From: Clostridia bacterium | GTDB lineage: Bacteria > Bacillota > Clostridia > Oscillospirales > CAG-272 | Direction of reading: 5' to 3' | DNA length: 11,075 nt | Assembly (NCBI GenBank): GCA_900753285.1 | Contig: CAADYN010000117.1 | Coordinates: 1-11,075, forward strand | Part shown: one piece after another, positions 1-6,961 of the stretch | Numbering within the stretch: position 1 is the stretch's first letter | How the letters are laid out: each line of letters begins with the position of its first letter | Position numbers and translations under genes: made by a program | The notes under the pieces: model-generated | Databases searched by the model: none | Seen by the model: the letters and a program-made list of their open reading frames with translations, nothing else | Told to the model about the DNA's origin: nothing

Positions 1-1
1 G

Positions 2-199
2 TCATTGTCGCACATCACGGGCTTGAAGATAGAGACGATATATCTTGTGTCGGACCTTGTCGTGCTTCTCGCGTCGCTCAGCTACATACCGCTCAGAAGA
101 ATTATCTATTCCCTGCTCACCGTTATAATCTCGGGTCAGCTCATCGGAATCGTGTCGCGCGTCAAACTCCCGCTTTCATCTCAGAAGTCAGAGAAATGA
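2..199 (+). CDS. YitT/YczE-like integral membrane protein, C-terminal fragment
   Basis: This is the 3' end of a gene that begins before the window; the open frame is already running at base 2 and ends at the TGA at 197-199. The visible 65 residues hold two hydrophobic segments, roughly IETIYLVSDLVVLLASLSYI and RIIYSLLTVIISGQLIGIV. They have the short acidic turn (SDLVVLL) and the LY/IYSLL pattern I associate with the last helices of DUF161-type YitT/YczE membrane proteins, whose role is poorly known (some are linked to transport). It ends about 15 residues after the last helix, so the soluble DUF2179 domain of long YitT proteins is absent. Its last 38 bases overlap, tail to tail, the 3' end of the glycosyltransferase gene on the other strand. 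The family call rests on pattern only; that it is a membrane protein is much surer. Confidence 0.6.
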   Translation, partial: SLSHITGLKIETIYLVSDLVVLLASLSYIPLRRIIYSLLTVIISGQLIGIVSRVKLPLSSQKSEK

Positions 200-1283
200 C
201 GTAGTCCGCAATATCTGCCGCGGCTTTCGGATTGATATACTTCTTCTGTGCCGCGAGCATTTTTTCCTTCTCAGCCGTATTTTCCACAAGCTCTACGGTT
301 TCGATGACGAGCTTTTCGGAGTTGTCATTGTGTAGCGACATTCCGTGCGAGGTGAAATAGCGTATGTTTTCGGTCTCACATCCCGGGATGGAGTTGATAT
401 GAGCTATCGGTATGCCGAACACTGCCGCTTCCGTGCTTGTAAGTCCGCCGGCTTTTGTGAATATTGCTTCCGACGCGCTCATGTACTTGTCAATTTTGTC
501 GGTAAATCCCGTGATTACGGCGGTGTTCGAGAATTGCTCCTCCATTTTCTCACGCAGCTCCTTATTACTGCCGCAGACTACGAGTGGGATATAGTCCGTT
601 TTCTCCGCAATTGCTCTTGTAACGTCAAACGCGTCTCCCGCACCCATGCTTCCCGACATTACAAGAAAATATTTTTTATCATCAGCGAGGCTCAGTTCTT
701 TCTTGGCTTCGCTTTTTTCTGTTTTGCGGTTGAATTTTCCGGACACCGGTATTCCTGTCGGGATCATTTTTTCCCTCGGCATATTTTTCGCGGCGTAGAC
801 CTCGGTGAACTCTTCTCCGGGAGTGAAATAGTAATCCATCTCGGTGTCCTCCCAGAAAGGTATGCAGGTGTAGTCCGTCGCGATACCGAAGCATGGTACA
901 GTCAGTCTGTGCCTTCTTTTGAGATATGTCAACGTTTCTATCGGGTAAAGATGAGGGGAGACTACCGCGTCATATCCGTTGTCCTTTATATACCTGTACA
1001 TTTTTCCGGCTCCGCGGTGATTGGCGTAATATATGACGGACTTGAATTTAGGCGTGGATATGGCGTCTCCGATGTGATATACGCATCCGAACAGCTTAGG
1101 AACGCGCTGGACAGCTTTTACATAGATATATGAGGACGCATCCTTGACAAGCGGTATCTCGGTGAATACTGCTGCGTCAAGCAAATCAGTGTGAACTCCA
1201 CGTTCGGATAAAGCTTCATAAACAGCCTTTGCAGCGGCATTATGTCCTCCTCCCATGCTTCGCGAAAGAATAAGCACCTTCAT
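162..1283 (-). CDS. MGDG synthase/UgtP-like diacylglycerol glycosyltransferase (GT28 type)
   Basis: This 373-residue protein is a GT-B glycosyltransferase of the MGDG synthase/UgtP group. Family members move sugar from a UDP-sugar to diacylglycerol at the inner face of the membrane, making glycolipid or a lipoteichoic acid anchor. The N-terminal acceptor domain starts with MKVLILSRSMGGGHNAAA (GGGH at 11-14, the family hallmark) and includes IATDYTCIPFW at about 134-144. The C-terminal donor domain shows GSMGAG at 211-216, GFTDKIDKYMSASE at about 259-272, the sugar-nucleotide loop KAGGLTSTEA at 277-286 and PGCETEN at 300-306. Length is close to UgtP (about 380). No signal peptide; membrane contact would be peripheral. 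It is the last gene of the yerC operon, 12 bases after recQ, with an AAAGGAG ribosome site overlapping the recQ stop. The sugar donor and number of sugars added cannot be told from sequence. Confidence 0.88.
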   Translation of the reverse strand: MKVLILSRSMGGGHNAAAKAVYEALSERGVHTDLLDAAVFTEIPLVKDASSYIYVKAVQRVPKLFGCVYHIGDAISTPKFKSVIYYANHRGAGKMYRYIKDNGYDAVVSPHLYPIETLTYLKRRHRLTVPCFGIATDYTCIPFWEDTEMDYYFTPGEEFTEVYAAKNMPREKMIPTGIPVSGKFNRKTEKSEAKKELSLADDKKYFLVMSGSMGAGDAFDVTRAIAEKTDYIPLVVCGSNKELREKMEEQFSNTAVITGFTDKIDKYMSASEAIFTKAGGLTSTEAAVFGIPIAHINSIPGCETENIRYFTSHGMSLHNDNSEKLVIETVELVENTAEKEKMLAAQKKYINPKAAADIADYVISLTSEMKAGV

Positions 1284-1295
1284 AACCTTACTCCT

Positions 1296-3131
1296 TTACT
1301 CTGAAAACTTCTTTATTATTCCTAAGAAAATCTCTCCGTATTTCTCGGCTTTGACCTTACCGACGCCTGATACCGTGAGAAATTCTTCCATATTCTTCGG
1401 CATTACCCTGCACATATCATAAAGCGCGGCGTCCGTGAAAATAACGTAAGCCGGAAGCGCAAGCTCTCTCGCAAGTCTGAGTCTTTCCGCACGGAGCTGT
1501 TCGAGAAGTCCACCGTTCTGCCGGCTTTCATCGGAAATTCTCTTCTTCTCTTTGACTACGGCTTTTTCGGGTGTCATGTTCTCCTTCATGTAGACGTGTC
1601 CTTTTCCGAGAAGAACATCCCTCGATTTCGGCGTCAGCGTCAGTATTTTGTATATTGATTTTTCGTCGATAGAGATATATCCCTGCATTCTGAGAGAGTC
1701 GATAACGCTTCGTATGTATTTTGCAGTGTTTCCCCTCATTATGCCGTATGTCGAGAGTGAATCCAAGCCGTGCTTTTCTATCTGCTCATTCATGGAGCCG
1801 CGCAGTATTTCCGTGATTGTGGTACTGCCGTAGGTATTGTTTGTTCTCGCGATGCACGACAGTATCTTCTGCGAATCCTCGGTTATGTCTTTGAGTTCAA
1901 AGTCTCCGTCGCAGTTTGAGCAGTTCGAGCAGTTTTCATGATGAACCTCTTCGCCGAAATACCGCAGGAGATACGCGCGCAGGCATCCCATTGTCTTACA
2001 ATAGTCCGCCATTTTATCAAGTCTGTACAGTTCAAGCCGTCTGAGATTCTCGCGCTCTTCCTCCGTTATGTCCTGCTGAGGCTCGCTTTTGTCGATAAGG
2101 AATTTGTTCAGCACGATATCGGAGTCGCTCCAGAGCAGTACGCATTCAGCTTTCTCACCGTCACGTCCCGCTCTTCCGGCTTCCTGATAATAGCTTTCGA
2201 CATCCTTCGGCATATTGTAGTGAATCACGAACGACACGTTTGATTTGTCGATACCCATGCCGAACGCGTTTGTCGCTACCATTATTTTACACTTATCGTA
2301 AATAAAATCGTCCTGAGACTTGTGCCGTGCTCCGTCGTCCATTCCCGCGTGATATGCGAGAGCCGGATAGCCGTGTGAGTTCAGTAGTGCCGCAACGTCT
2401 TCCACTCCGTTTCTCGTTCCGCAGTAGACTATTCCGGTTTTGTCGGAGTATCTTTCGCGAATCAGCTTGAGAAGCTCCGAGTTTTTGGAATTTTTAGTCG
2501 TTCGGATTACTTCAAAACGGAGATTCGGTCTGTCAAAGCCTGTCGTCACCTCAAAAGGGGATTCAAGCGCGAGGAGATTCTTTATGTCTTCCCTTACTCT
2601 GTCCGTAGCTGTGGCGGTGAATGCTCCGACTGTCGGTCTTTTCGCGAAAAACGAGATGAAATTCTTTATCCCGAGGTAAGCCGGACGAAAATCCTGTCCC
2701 CATCCCGACACGCAATGCGCTTCATCGACTGCCACAAGACTTATATCAAGGTCAGAGCAGGCGGACAAAAAGTCATCCGACAAAAGCCGTTCGGGAGCGA
2801 GATAAATTATCTTATAAACTCCCGCACGCATATTCGCAAGGACCTTCAGATACTGCCCGTATGACAGCGAAGAGTTGATATATGCCGCTCTCACTCCCGA
2901 CTGAACGAGAGACATGACCTGGTCCTTCATGAGCGAAATAAGGGGAGAGACTACTAATGTAATGCCGTCACACATGAGCGCGGGTATCTGATAGCACACC
3001 GATTTTCCCCCGCCGGTCGGCATGACAGCAAGCACGTCTCTTCCCTCCGACAGCGCGTCGATTATCTCAGCCTGTCCGTTTCTGAATTCGCTGTGTCCGA
3101 AAACTTCGCCTAGTATTTTGTATTTATCCAC
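1296..3131 (-). CDS. recQ: RecQ-family ATP-dependent DNA helicase
   Basis: A full-length RecQ (611 residues; E. coli RecQ is 609): a 3'-5' DNA helicase acting in recombination, fork repair and joint-molecule processing. Domains in order: motif 0 FGHSEFRNGQ (11-20), Walker A MPTGGGKS (37-44), DEAH (136-139) followed by the RecQ aromatic-loop region SGWGQDFRP (142-150), motif III FTATATDRV (171-179), motifs V/VI running from NAFGMGIDKSNV to QEAGRAGRDG (288-325). The RQC zinc site is Cys383 with Cys401, Cys404 and Cys407, then a winged helix (about 415-515) and an HRDC domain (about 541-611) with VSGVGKVKAEKYG. All key residues are present. The start codon is GTG (3131-3129), chosen because it gives the usual short lead before motif 0 and lies 3 bases after the methyltransferase stop; the ribosome site there is weak, so translational coupling is likely. 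Confidence 0.96.
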   Translation of the reverse strand: MDKYKILGEVFGHSEFRNGQAEIIDALSEGRDVLAVMPTGGGKSVCYQIPALMCDGITLVVSPLISLMKDQVMSLVQSGVRAAYINSSLSYGQYLKVLANMRAGVYKIIYLAPERLLSDDFLSACSDLDISLVAVDEAHCVSGWGQDFRPAYLGIKNFISFFAKRPTVGAFTATATDRVREDIKNLLALESPFEVTTGFDRPNLRFEVIRTTKNSKNSELLKLIRERYSDKTGIVYCGTRNGVEDVAALLNSHGYPALAYHAGMDDGARHKSQDDFIYDKCKIMVATNAFGMGIDKSNVSFVIHYNMPKDVESYYQEAGRAGRDGEKAECVLLWSDSDIVLNKFLIDKSEPQQDITEEERENLRRLELYRLDKMADYCKTMGCLRAYLLRYFGEEVHHENCSNCSNCDGDFELKDITEDSQKILSCIARTNNTYGSTTITEILRGSMNEQIEKHGLDSLSTYGIMRGNTAKYIRSVIDSLRMQGYISIDEKSIYKILTLTPKSRDVLLGKGHVYMKENMTPEKAVVKEKKRISDESRQNGGLLEQLRAERLRLARELALPAYVIFTDAALYDMCRVMPKNMEEFLTVSGVGKVKAEKYGEIFLGIIKKFSE

Positions 3132-3134
3132 GAT

Positions 3135-3917
3135 TTACCTGATGTTTCTGACTTTTTTAGCGGTGATGTACCACCTTTTGCAGTGTTCGTCCGGCTTTGA
3201 GAAGTCATAACCGCCGCTTATATCGACAATTTCAATGCCGCATTCTCCAAGAGCGTTTTTCAGTGCTTTCTCGCCGTATGACCTCTCACTCTCGATTCCG
3301 TCCTCTCTGTGCCAAACTCCGTTTTTCTCGCGGAATACAGTAAGGCAGAAGTCAACCTTGTCCTGCTTTTTGTTCAGTCTGTTTCTCCAGCAGCACATAA
3401 CGCCGTCGTCCTCAAGAACATAGTCGCGGTCTGCGTAGTCGGTTTTGAATTTGTGCGGAGTATTGACGTCAAATACAAACACTCCCCCGTCCTCAAGATA
3501 ATTATTGACAAGAGCAAAGCATTCAAGCAGCTCCTCACGGGAAAGCAGGTGATTTATTCCGTCAAGGCAGCATATCACCGCGTCAACCGTTCCGTAAAGC
3601 TCAAAGCCGCACATATCGCTCTCTACGAACAAAACATCCTTCAGTCCGGCTTCTCTCACACGGTTTTCAGCTACAGACAGCATTTCCTCGGAAATATCGA
3701 GCGCTGTCATATCGTATCCGCGGCGTGCAAGCTCAAGCGTCATGCTTCCCGTACCGCAGCCAAGCTCAAGGACGGACTTTATCTCTTTTTCCGGCGAGAA
3801 CTTTTTAAAGCATTCCTCGATATAGTCCGCCCAGAGAGAATAGTCGACCGTGTCGTTCAGCTTATCGTAAACCGGCGCGAGAATGGAATATCCGCTCAGT
3901 GAAATTTCTTCTGACAT
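3135..3917 (-). CDS. class I SAM-dependent methyltransferase
   Basis: A 260-residue Rossmann-fold methyltransferase. Motif I is VLELGCGTGS (49-58), which binds S-adenosylmethionine. The acidic residue that grips the ribose is Asp74 in TALDIS, and VESDMCGF (98-105) is the adenine-contact region. VDAVICCLDGINHL (111-124) is motif IV, and GGVFVFDVNTP (144-154) is the post-motif strand. The C-terminal half is a beta-rich insert ending in KRWYITAKK, typical of small-molecule methyltransferases of the Methyltransf_25 type common in Clostridia. Substrate unknown. It lies second in the yerC operon, 11 bases after the yerC-like stop. Its GAGAGG ribosome site (3925-3930) overlaps that stop. An out-of-frame ATG at 3922-3920 was passed over because only the ATG at 3917 opens this frame. 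Confidence 0.88.
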   Translation of the reverse strand: MSEEISLSGYSILAPVYDKLNDTVDYSLWADYIEECFKKFSPEKEIKSVLELGCGTGSMTLELARRGYDMTALDISEEMLSVAENRVREAGLKDVLFVESDMCGFELYGTVDAVICCLDGINHLLSREELLECFALVNNYLEDGGVFVFDVNTPHKFKTDYADRDYVLEDDGVMCCWRNRLNKKQDKVDFCLTVFREKNGVWHREDGIESERSYGEKALKNALGECGIEIVDISGGYDFSKPDEHCKRWYITAKKVRNIR

Positions 3918-3928
3918 ATCATTTCCTC

Positions 3929-4261
3929 TCAGAAATTAAACTTAGAGTCGTCTTCGGGCAGTCTCACTCCGCGCCTGTCGAGACGTCTGATAATCTCGCG
4001 GTAGCCTCCGTTGCCGTATTTTAGACAGCGGTTTATGCGGCTTATGGTAGCGGTGCTGAGTCCGGTGTTGTCGGAAATCTCGGTATATACTTTGCAGGTA
4101 TCGAGCATTTTCGCGCCGCACATACGCTTAGCCATCTCTTCAAGCTCTTTTATCGTACATAAATCCTCAAAAAAGTTGTAGCAGTCTTCTATAGTTTCAA
4201 GTGAGAGTATAGCCTCAAAAAGGTAATCCTTCGCGGCGTCTCTTCTTTCGTCCTTCAACAT
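3929..4261 (-). CDS. yerC: TrpR-like regulator, YerC/YecD family
   Basis: A 110-residue protein of the Firmicutes YerC/YecD family, small all-helical proteins related to the Trp repressor. The family signature is clear: DCYNFFEDLCTIKELEEMAKRM (about 26-47), then a helix-turn-helix VYTEISDNTGLSTATISRINRCLKYG (about 58-83). The TGLSTATISRI stretch resembles the TrpR recognition helix. Its ligand and targets are not established to my knowledge. It is first in the operon with methyltransferase, recQ and the glycosyltransferase, preceded by GGAGG (4266-4270). It may regulate its own promoter just upstream, but no obvious TrpR-style operator is seen there. Confidence 0.9.
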   Translation of the reverse strand: MLKDERRDAAKDYLFEAILSLETIEDCYNFFEDLCTIKELEEMAKRMCGAKMLDTCKVYTEISDNTGLSTATISRINRCLKYGNGGYREIIRRLDRRGVRLPEDDSKFNF

Positions 4262-4287
4262 AATTCCTCCGAAAAAGTTTTTCTTTT

Positions 4288-4316
4288 ATTATAACGCATT
4301 TTTTTCGTAAAGTAAA
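4288..4316 (-). promoter_or_regulatory. sigma-A-like promoter of the yerC-methyltransferase-recQ-glycosyltransferase operon
   Basis: Read on the minus strand, TTTACT (4316-4311) is followed by a 17-base spacer and a perfect TATAAT (4293-4288). Transcription would start near 4281, leaving about 20 bases of leader with the GGAGG ribosome site. It is the only good promoter seen ahead of the four closely packed genes. Confidence 0.7.
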
Positions 4317-4344
4317 GTGCATATTTTTTAATAATAAATTTTAT

Positions 4345-4373
4345 TTGATTTTTTTCTCTTGTTGTGATATCAT
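4345..4373 (+). promoter_or_regulatory. sigma-A-like promoter for the phosphopantetheinyl transferase gene
   Basis: TTGATT (4345-4350), 17-base spacer, TATCAT (4368-4373). The start site would be near 4380, with a CGGAG ribosome site at 4401-4405 before the ATG at 4411. The -10 box lies inside one arm of an inverted repeat, described separately. Confidence 0.55.
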
Positions 4374-4393
4374 GGTATTAATAAATATCACAA
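4362..4393. promoter_or_regulatory. inverted repeat TTGTGATAT-N14-ATATCACAA, possible operator
   Basis: Perfect 9-base arms at 4362-4370 and 4385-4393 flank a 14-base centre. The left arm overlaps the -10 box and the right arm covers the expected start of transcription, the usual place for a repressor site. The alternative is a 5' hairpin, but AT-rich arms with a wide loop would be weak. The binding protein is unknown. Confidence 0.4.
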
Positions 4394-4410
4394 AATAATT
4401 CGGAGTAATC

Positions 4411-4938
4411 ATGGACAACATCGTACTGTATTACACAAGCTCCACGGGCTGTACATCGCGCTCTCTGCTCTTGAAGGCTATAGAAAAGCATTACGGCATT
4501 TCCGAGGACAAACTCGAGCTTGTGCATGAATATGGCAGGAAACCGTATTTTGCGTCGCACACGGATATTCACTTCTCGATAAGCCACAGCGGAGACATCT
4601 GGGGAGTGGTTTTCTCCGATAACGAGGTCGGTCTGGACATGCAATACCCGAATCCGTCGGTTGCACAGGAGAAAATTGCAAAAAGGTACTTTCATCCCGA
4701 CGAATACAGGGCTTTTCTCGACGGCGAGAACTTTTATTACATCTGGACGCGGAAGGAAGCCGTCTGCAAGCTGTTCGGTTACGGTATAGACACGCGTTTT
4801 CCTAAAATAAACACCTACGCTCAGGAATTTGAGTCGATACCGTTCGCCGTGAAAACAGTTATGCCGATTTCCGACAATTTTCCTTATTTCAGTATTGCAA
4901 GCGGCGCGGATTTTGTGTATAATAGCATTAAATTTTAA
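4411..4938 (+). CDS. 4'-phosphopantetheinyl transferase, short Sfp type
   Basis: A 175-residue phosphopantetheinyl transferase, which activates acyl or peptidyl carrier proteins by moving phosphopantetheine from CoA to a serine. Visible motifs: GRKPYF (42-47), FSISHSG (55-61, the SH block), VGLDMQ (73-78, with metal-binding Asp76), IAKRYFHPDEYRAF (89-102) and WTRKEAVCK (112-120, with Glu116). It is shorter than Sfp (about 224), lacking part of the C-terminal lobe. The second acidic residue of the usual D-x-E is Gln78 here. No carrier protein or synthase lies nearby, so its partner is probably the fatty-acid carrier protein or a distant cluster. It shares a transcript with the hydrolase 17 bases downstream. 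Confidence 0.88.
   Translation: MDNIVLYYTSSTGCTSRSLLLKAIEKHYGISEDKLELVHEYGRKPYFASHTDIHFSISHSGDIWGVVFSDNEVGLDMQYPNPSVAQEKIAKRYFHPDEYRAFLDGENFYYIWTRKEAVCKLFGYGIDTRFPKINTYAQEFESIPFAVKTVMPISDNFPYFSIASGADFVYNSIKF
4895..4923 (+). promoter_or_regulatory. possible internal promoter for the SGNH hydrolase gene
   Basis: Inside the 3' end of the phosphopantetheinyl transferase gene lie TTGCAA (4895-4900), a 17-base spacer and a perfect TATAAT (4918-4923). The start would be near 4930, 26 bases before the hydrolase ATG. It encodes ordinary residues there (DFVYNSI), so chance is possible. Confidence 0.4.
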
Positions 4939-4955
4939 ACATCGGAGGTTTTGGT

Positions 4956-6914
4956 ATGATTACTGTACCGTACTTTTTCTCTGACAACGCAATATTTCAG
5001 TCGTCGTCCGTTTTGACGCTGAACGGAAAATGCGAGCCTGACGCGAATGTGCTTCTGAAAATCATCGACAAAGATAACACCGTGCTGTTTTCTTCGGTTG
5101 ACGTCGCGAATGCTTACGGAGCTTTTTCTCTAACAGTCAAAACTCCCGCACCTTCTTTTGATGAATACTCTGTAGTTCTCGAATGCGGAGCGGAAAAGAA
5201 GAGCATTTCAAACATACTCTTCGGCGAGGTGTGGCTGGCGTCGGGGCAGTCGAACATGGAGCTGCAAAACTCGCAGATTCTCGGTCATGAGGACTTATTC
5301 AAAGAAGTCAAGGATAAAAAGATACGCGTTTACCACGTTGAGTATCCTGTGGAAGGCGGAGCGTTTGCTTTTCCCGAGGAACCCGACAGCAGTACCCGCG
5401 GATTCTGGGTCGGCTCATACGACAGTGACGCGCTGATGAACGTCTCGGCTATAGGTCTGAAATTCGCGAACGAGCTTTACGACGAGCTGAACAAGAATAA
5501 AGACGTTCCCGTAGCCTTTCTGAACGCGTCGTGGGGCGGAACGGGAATTACAACGTGGCTCTCACGCGAATACATAGACAAGGACGCAATTGTCTGCGAA
5601 AAATTCAAGAGATACGGCATATATCCCGTGCATGAAAAGTGGAACACTGCGGGAGACCTCAACTTTCAGCAGACCTGTTCGCAGTACAACTACAAAATCG
5701 CTCCACTGCTCGGCATGAAGTTCCGCGGAGTTATATGGTACCAGGGCGAGAACGAATGCTGGGGCGAGTACGACAGAAGATTCTACGCCGATTGTCTCAG
5801 ACTGTACCACCGCATGTATTCGGAGCTGTTCGCGGCGGGAGATGACTTTATGATGATATCCTCGCTGATATATCCGTGGGTTTACGGAGACGGCGACTGT
5901 AATCTCGGTTATCTCAACGACGCGTTTGTTACGACGGCTGTAGAAGCACCGACAAAGTTCGCTTGTATGCCTATAGAAGATCTTGAACCTATCTGGGCAT
6001 TCCACCACGGCAATCACCCGATTCACCCGACCAACAAGTACGCTGTCGGAAGCCGCCTTGCAACTCTTGCGCTGAGAAATGTCTACGGCAAACAGGGTCA
6101 GACCTCCCCCGCACATCTCGCAGAATACTACACTGAAAACGGCAGGATGATTCTCCGCTTTGATGGAGTAGGAGATGGGCTTTACATAGGGGACAAGAAT
6201 CCGAAGAGACGCGCGCACTGCCTGTATGCCGCAGGAGAGGACGACATTTATCTTCCCGCGGAATGCAGAATAGTTTCGCCTGACACGCTTGAAGTATGGT
6301 GCGACGGACTGGACGAGGTCAAAAACGTATGCTACGCTTTCCAGTCGTTTGACGTGAAGTGCAACATATTCGCGGGAGACTTCCCTGTTATGCCGTTCGC
6401 TACGGAGAAGAACAAGAGGATATCGTTCGACTTGCACCTCTGGTACGACTCTTCCTGTGAGCTCTGCTGGGCGCCGAAGCTTCATGACGATGTGCTTGAC
6501 GTGTTCTACCACCCGATTTGGAATCCCACAGAAGGCTCGGAGGTATGCCACGACACCGCATTCACAAGGGACACCACCGCAAGCGTGAGAGTATGCTCAG
6601 ATGACGCCAAATACGGCTGTTATGTCAAGTCGTACCCCTACAACAAGCTCGATTTGTTTAGATACAAGGCTATCGAAGCGGATTTCTACAACGCGGACAA
6701 AGCTAAGGCTGAACTGATATTAACGGGAGAGAACGGCGACACCGTGATACCGTTTGAGAGAATCAGCGACACTGTCGAAGGCGCGGCGAGATATTCGGCT
6801 TCACTTGACGGACTCAGCGAGCAGAACTACAAAAAAATGACGTTCTCGTTCAGCGATGAAAAGGACAGATACCACTTTGTAAACATCGAGAGAATCAGGC
6901 TGATCAGAAAATAA
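4956..6914 (+). CDS. sialate O-acetylesterase-like SGNH/GDSL hydrolase, cytoplasmic
   Basis: A 652-residue esterase of the SASA/sialate O-acetylesterase group, enzymes that remove acetyl esters from sialic acid or other acetylated glycans. An N-terminal beta domain (about 1-88) precedes the hydrolase core. The nucleophile block is GEVWLASGQSNMEL (90-103) with Ser99. LNASWGGTGITTW (189-201) supplies the oxyanion glycine, GVIWYQGENE (258-267) the asparagine block, and HPIHPTNKYAVGSRLA (354-369) the catalytic histidine, probably His357. A further beta-rich region (about 400-480) matches family layout. Residues about 485-652 form an extra, unrecognised domain, perhaps carbohydrate-binding. There is no signal peptide, so it should act on imported glycans. 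Start supported by CGGAGG at 4943-4948. The exact substrate cannot be told; xylan or other acetyl-glycan esterases look alike. Confidence 0.85.
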   Translation: MITVPYFFSDNAIFQSSSVLTLNGKCEPDANVLLKIIDKDNTVLFSSVDVANAYGAFSLTVKTPAPSFDEYSVVLECGAEKKSISNILFGEVWLASGQSNMELQNSQILGHEDLFKEVKDKKIRVYHVEYPVEGGAFAFPEEPDSSTRGFWVGSYDSDALMNVSAIGLKFANELYDELNKNKDVPVAFLNASWGGTGITTWLSREYIDKDAIVCEKFKRYGIYPVHEKWNTAGDLNFQQTCSQYNYKIAPLLGMKFRGVIWYQGENECWGEYDRRFYADCLRLYHRMYSELFAAGDDFMMISSLIYPWVYGDGDCNLGYLNDAFVTTAVEAPTKFACMPIEDLEPIWAFHHGNHPIHPTNKYAVGSRLATLALRNVYGKQGQTSPAHLAEYYTENGRMILRFDGVGDGLYIGDKNPKRRAHCLYAAGEDDIYLPAECRIVSPDTLEVWCDGLDEVKNVCYAFQSFDVKCNIFAGDFPVMPFATEKNKRISFDLHLWYDSSCELCWAPKLHDDVLDVFYHPIWNPTEGSEVCHDTAFTRDTTASVRVCSDDAKYGCYVKSYPYNKLDLFRYKAIEADFYNADKAKAELILTGENGDTVIPFERISDTVEGAARYSASLDGLSEQNYKKMTFSFSDEKDRYHFVNIERIRLIRK

Positions 6915-6918
6915 AAAT

Positions 6919-6960
6919 ATCGGCAGGCTCGGAAAGTTAAAACCGTGTCTGCCGATTCTT
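6919..6960. terminator. bidirectional Rho-independent terminator between hydrolase and ABC genes
   Basis: The stem ATCGGCAGGC (6919-6928) pairs with GTCTGCCGAT (6947-6956) with one G-T pair, extended by CGG/CCG further in, around an A-rich loop. On the plus strand TTCTTTTTATTT follows. On the minus strand the tail ATTTTTATTTT follows the ABC stop at 6962. It therefore serves both converging genes. Confidence 0.85.
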
Positions 6961-6961
6961 T

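Noticed and set aside
345..1133. Long open frame on the plus strand, 262 codons
   Set aside because: It lies wholly antisense to the glycosyltransferase gene, whose motifs are clear. The product is low-quality (many Arg/Cys/His, no family pattern) and no ribosome site precedes it.
4262..4410. Riboswitch or leader RNA in the divergent gap
   Set aside because: Both expected leaders are short (about 20 and 30 bases) and AT-rich, with no aptamer-like conserved structure.
5562..6551. Long open frame on the minus strand, 329 codons
   Set aside because: It is antisense to the SGNH hydrolase core and arises from codon bias; the product has no recognisable motif and no promoter or ribosome site.
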